From assembly GCF_001662305.1 (NCBI RefSeq), contig NZ_BDEP01000024.1, positions 1 through 64,000 of the forward strand: DNA of 64,000 nt. Direction: 5' to 3'. The position numbers and the translations under genes are program-made. This document shows positions 63,641-64,000 of this stretch, piece after piece. Source of the stretch: Halomonas caseinilytica. GTDB lineage: Bacteria; Pseudomonadota; Gammaproteobacteria; Pseudomonadales; Halomonadaceae. The notes under the pieces are model-generated. The model was not told where the DNA came from, searched no databases, and saw only the letters and a list, made by a program, of their open reading frames with translations. Positions within the stretch are counted from its first letter, which is position 1; every line of letters starts with the position of its first letter.

Positions 63641-64000
63641 TCACACGAAATCGGGGGCGATCAGCCGGGGCAGCATCAGGACCAGGTCCGGATAGAGGAT
63701 CAGCAGCAGAATCACGCCCAGCATGACGGCCAGATACAGCAGCGTGGTGCCGAGGGCCTTGAGCAGCGGGATGCCGCCGATCTTCGCCGAGATCATCAGG
63801 CAGAGCCCATAGGGCGGCGTGATCAGTCCCAGGCCCAGTGCCATGACGCCGATGACACCGAACTGTACCGGATGGACGCCGGCTTGCATGGCCAGGGGCT
63901 GGAAGATCGGTGCCATGATGGCCATGGCCGGCAGGGAGTCCATGAAGGTGCCGATGACCAGCATGACGGCGGTCATCAACAGCAGGAGCATCACGGGATC
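63641..64000 (-). CDS. dctM: TRAP transporter large permease, C-terminal part (partial)
   Basis: The frame is open to the window edge on the minus strand; about 120 C-terminal residues are visible. GTFMDSLPAMAIMAPIFQPLAMQAGVHPVQFG and GLGLITPPYGLCLMISAKI are the closing signature of DctM/SiaT permeases. It belongs to a second TRAP system, distinct in sequence from the dctPQM at 57-60 kb. Its 5' part and partner genes lie outside the window. Confidence 0.92.
   Translation of the reverse strand, partial: DPVMLLLLMTAVMLVIGTFMDSLPAMAIMAPIFQPLAMQAGVHPVQFGVIGVMALGLGLITPPYGLCLMISAKIGGIPLLKALGTTLLYLAVMLGVILLLILYPDLVLMLPRLIAPDFV

Overview
The window looks like chromosome from a moderately halophilic gammaproteobacterium of the Halomonadaceae (Halomonas/Chromohalobacter type). 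The evidence is high-GC codon usage, a long BetT-type choline transporter, three families of binding-protein-dependent organic-acid uptake (TRAP, TTT, DAACS), a glnA-ntrBC order like that of pseudomonads, and an L-gulonate/D-mannonate cluster of the kind known in Chromohalobacter. No rRNA, tRNA, phage or insertion sequence was seen. About 64 protein genes are called. Most starts were moved downstream of the longest reading frame to an ATG, GTG or TTG with a Shine-Dalgarno sequence.

Layout. 0-9 kb: 2-oxoadipate dioxygenase (lysine catabolism), a proline-racemase-like protein with substituted active-site cysteines, TSUP and DMT transporters, a penicillin-binding carboxypeptidase with a SPOR domain, and a thiM-thiE operon under a TPP riboswitch, followed by a 1-Cys peroxiredoxin. 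9-16.6 kb: an NlpC lipoprotein, glyoxalase I, a znuCBA zinc-import operon with a Zur box and an unlisted 49-codon His-rich membrane ORF as its first gene, then divergent betT and a small outer-membrane barrel. 16.6-18.8 kb: the remnant of a type I-E CRISPR-Cas locus. It has a WYL-family regulator and a cas3 cut at the end of its HD nuclease domain and joined directly to a short leaderless CRISPR array. 18.8-31 kb: glycerophosphodiesterase, a small protein behind a strong Fur box, a DAACS symporter, a branched-chain amino acid ABC system (livGFHM plus convergent livK), an NSS symporter and an I78-type inhibitor lipoprotein.

31-42 kb: typA/bipA and the nitrogen-control block. glnA has a sigma-54 promoter and an upstream NtrC box; after it come a DUF4124 protein and ntrBC, with two overlapping NtrC boxes in front of ntrB. 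A two-gene peptide-use operon follows (POT transporter plus aminopeptidase P). 42-47 kb: one operon carries an HMG-CoA-lyase-family enzyme, a CaiB-type CoA transferase and a complete TctCBA transporter, which reads as uptake, activation and cleavage of a branched hydroxy-dicarboxylate. 47-54 kb: dGTPase, an ATP-grasp protein, RNase T2, a NERD membrane protein, a sirtuin, a SUI1/YciH factor and an FMN-dependent 2-hydroxyacid oxidase. 54-63 kb: GntR regulator, ManD, a zinc-dependent polyol dehydrogenase, TRAP DctPQM, a UxuB-like reductase and UxuA, a self-contained L-gulonate/hexuronate catabolic operon with two unrelated mannonate dehydratases. The window ends in a HAD phosphatase and a TRAP permease gene cut by the edge.

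The most notable points are the CRISPR-Cas deletion scar, the small ORF leading the zinc operon, the Fur-linked small protein, and the CoA-transferase/lyase/TctABC module.
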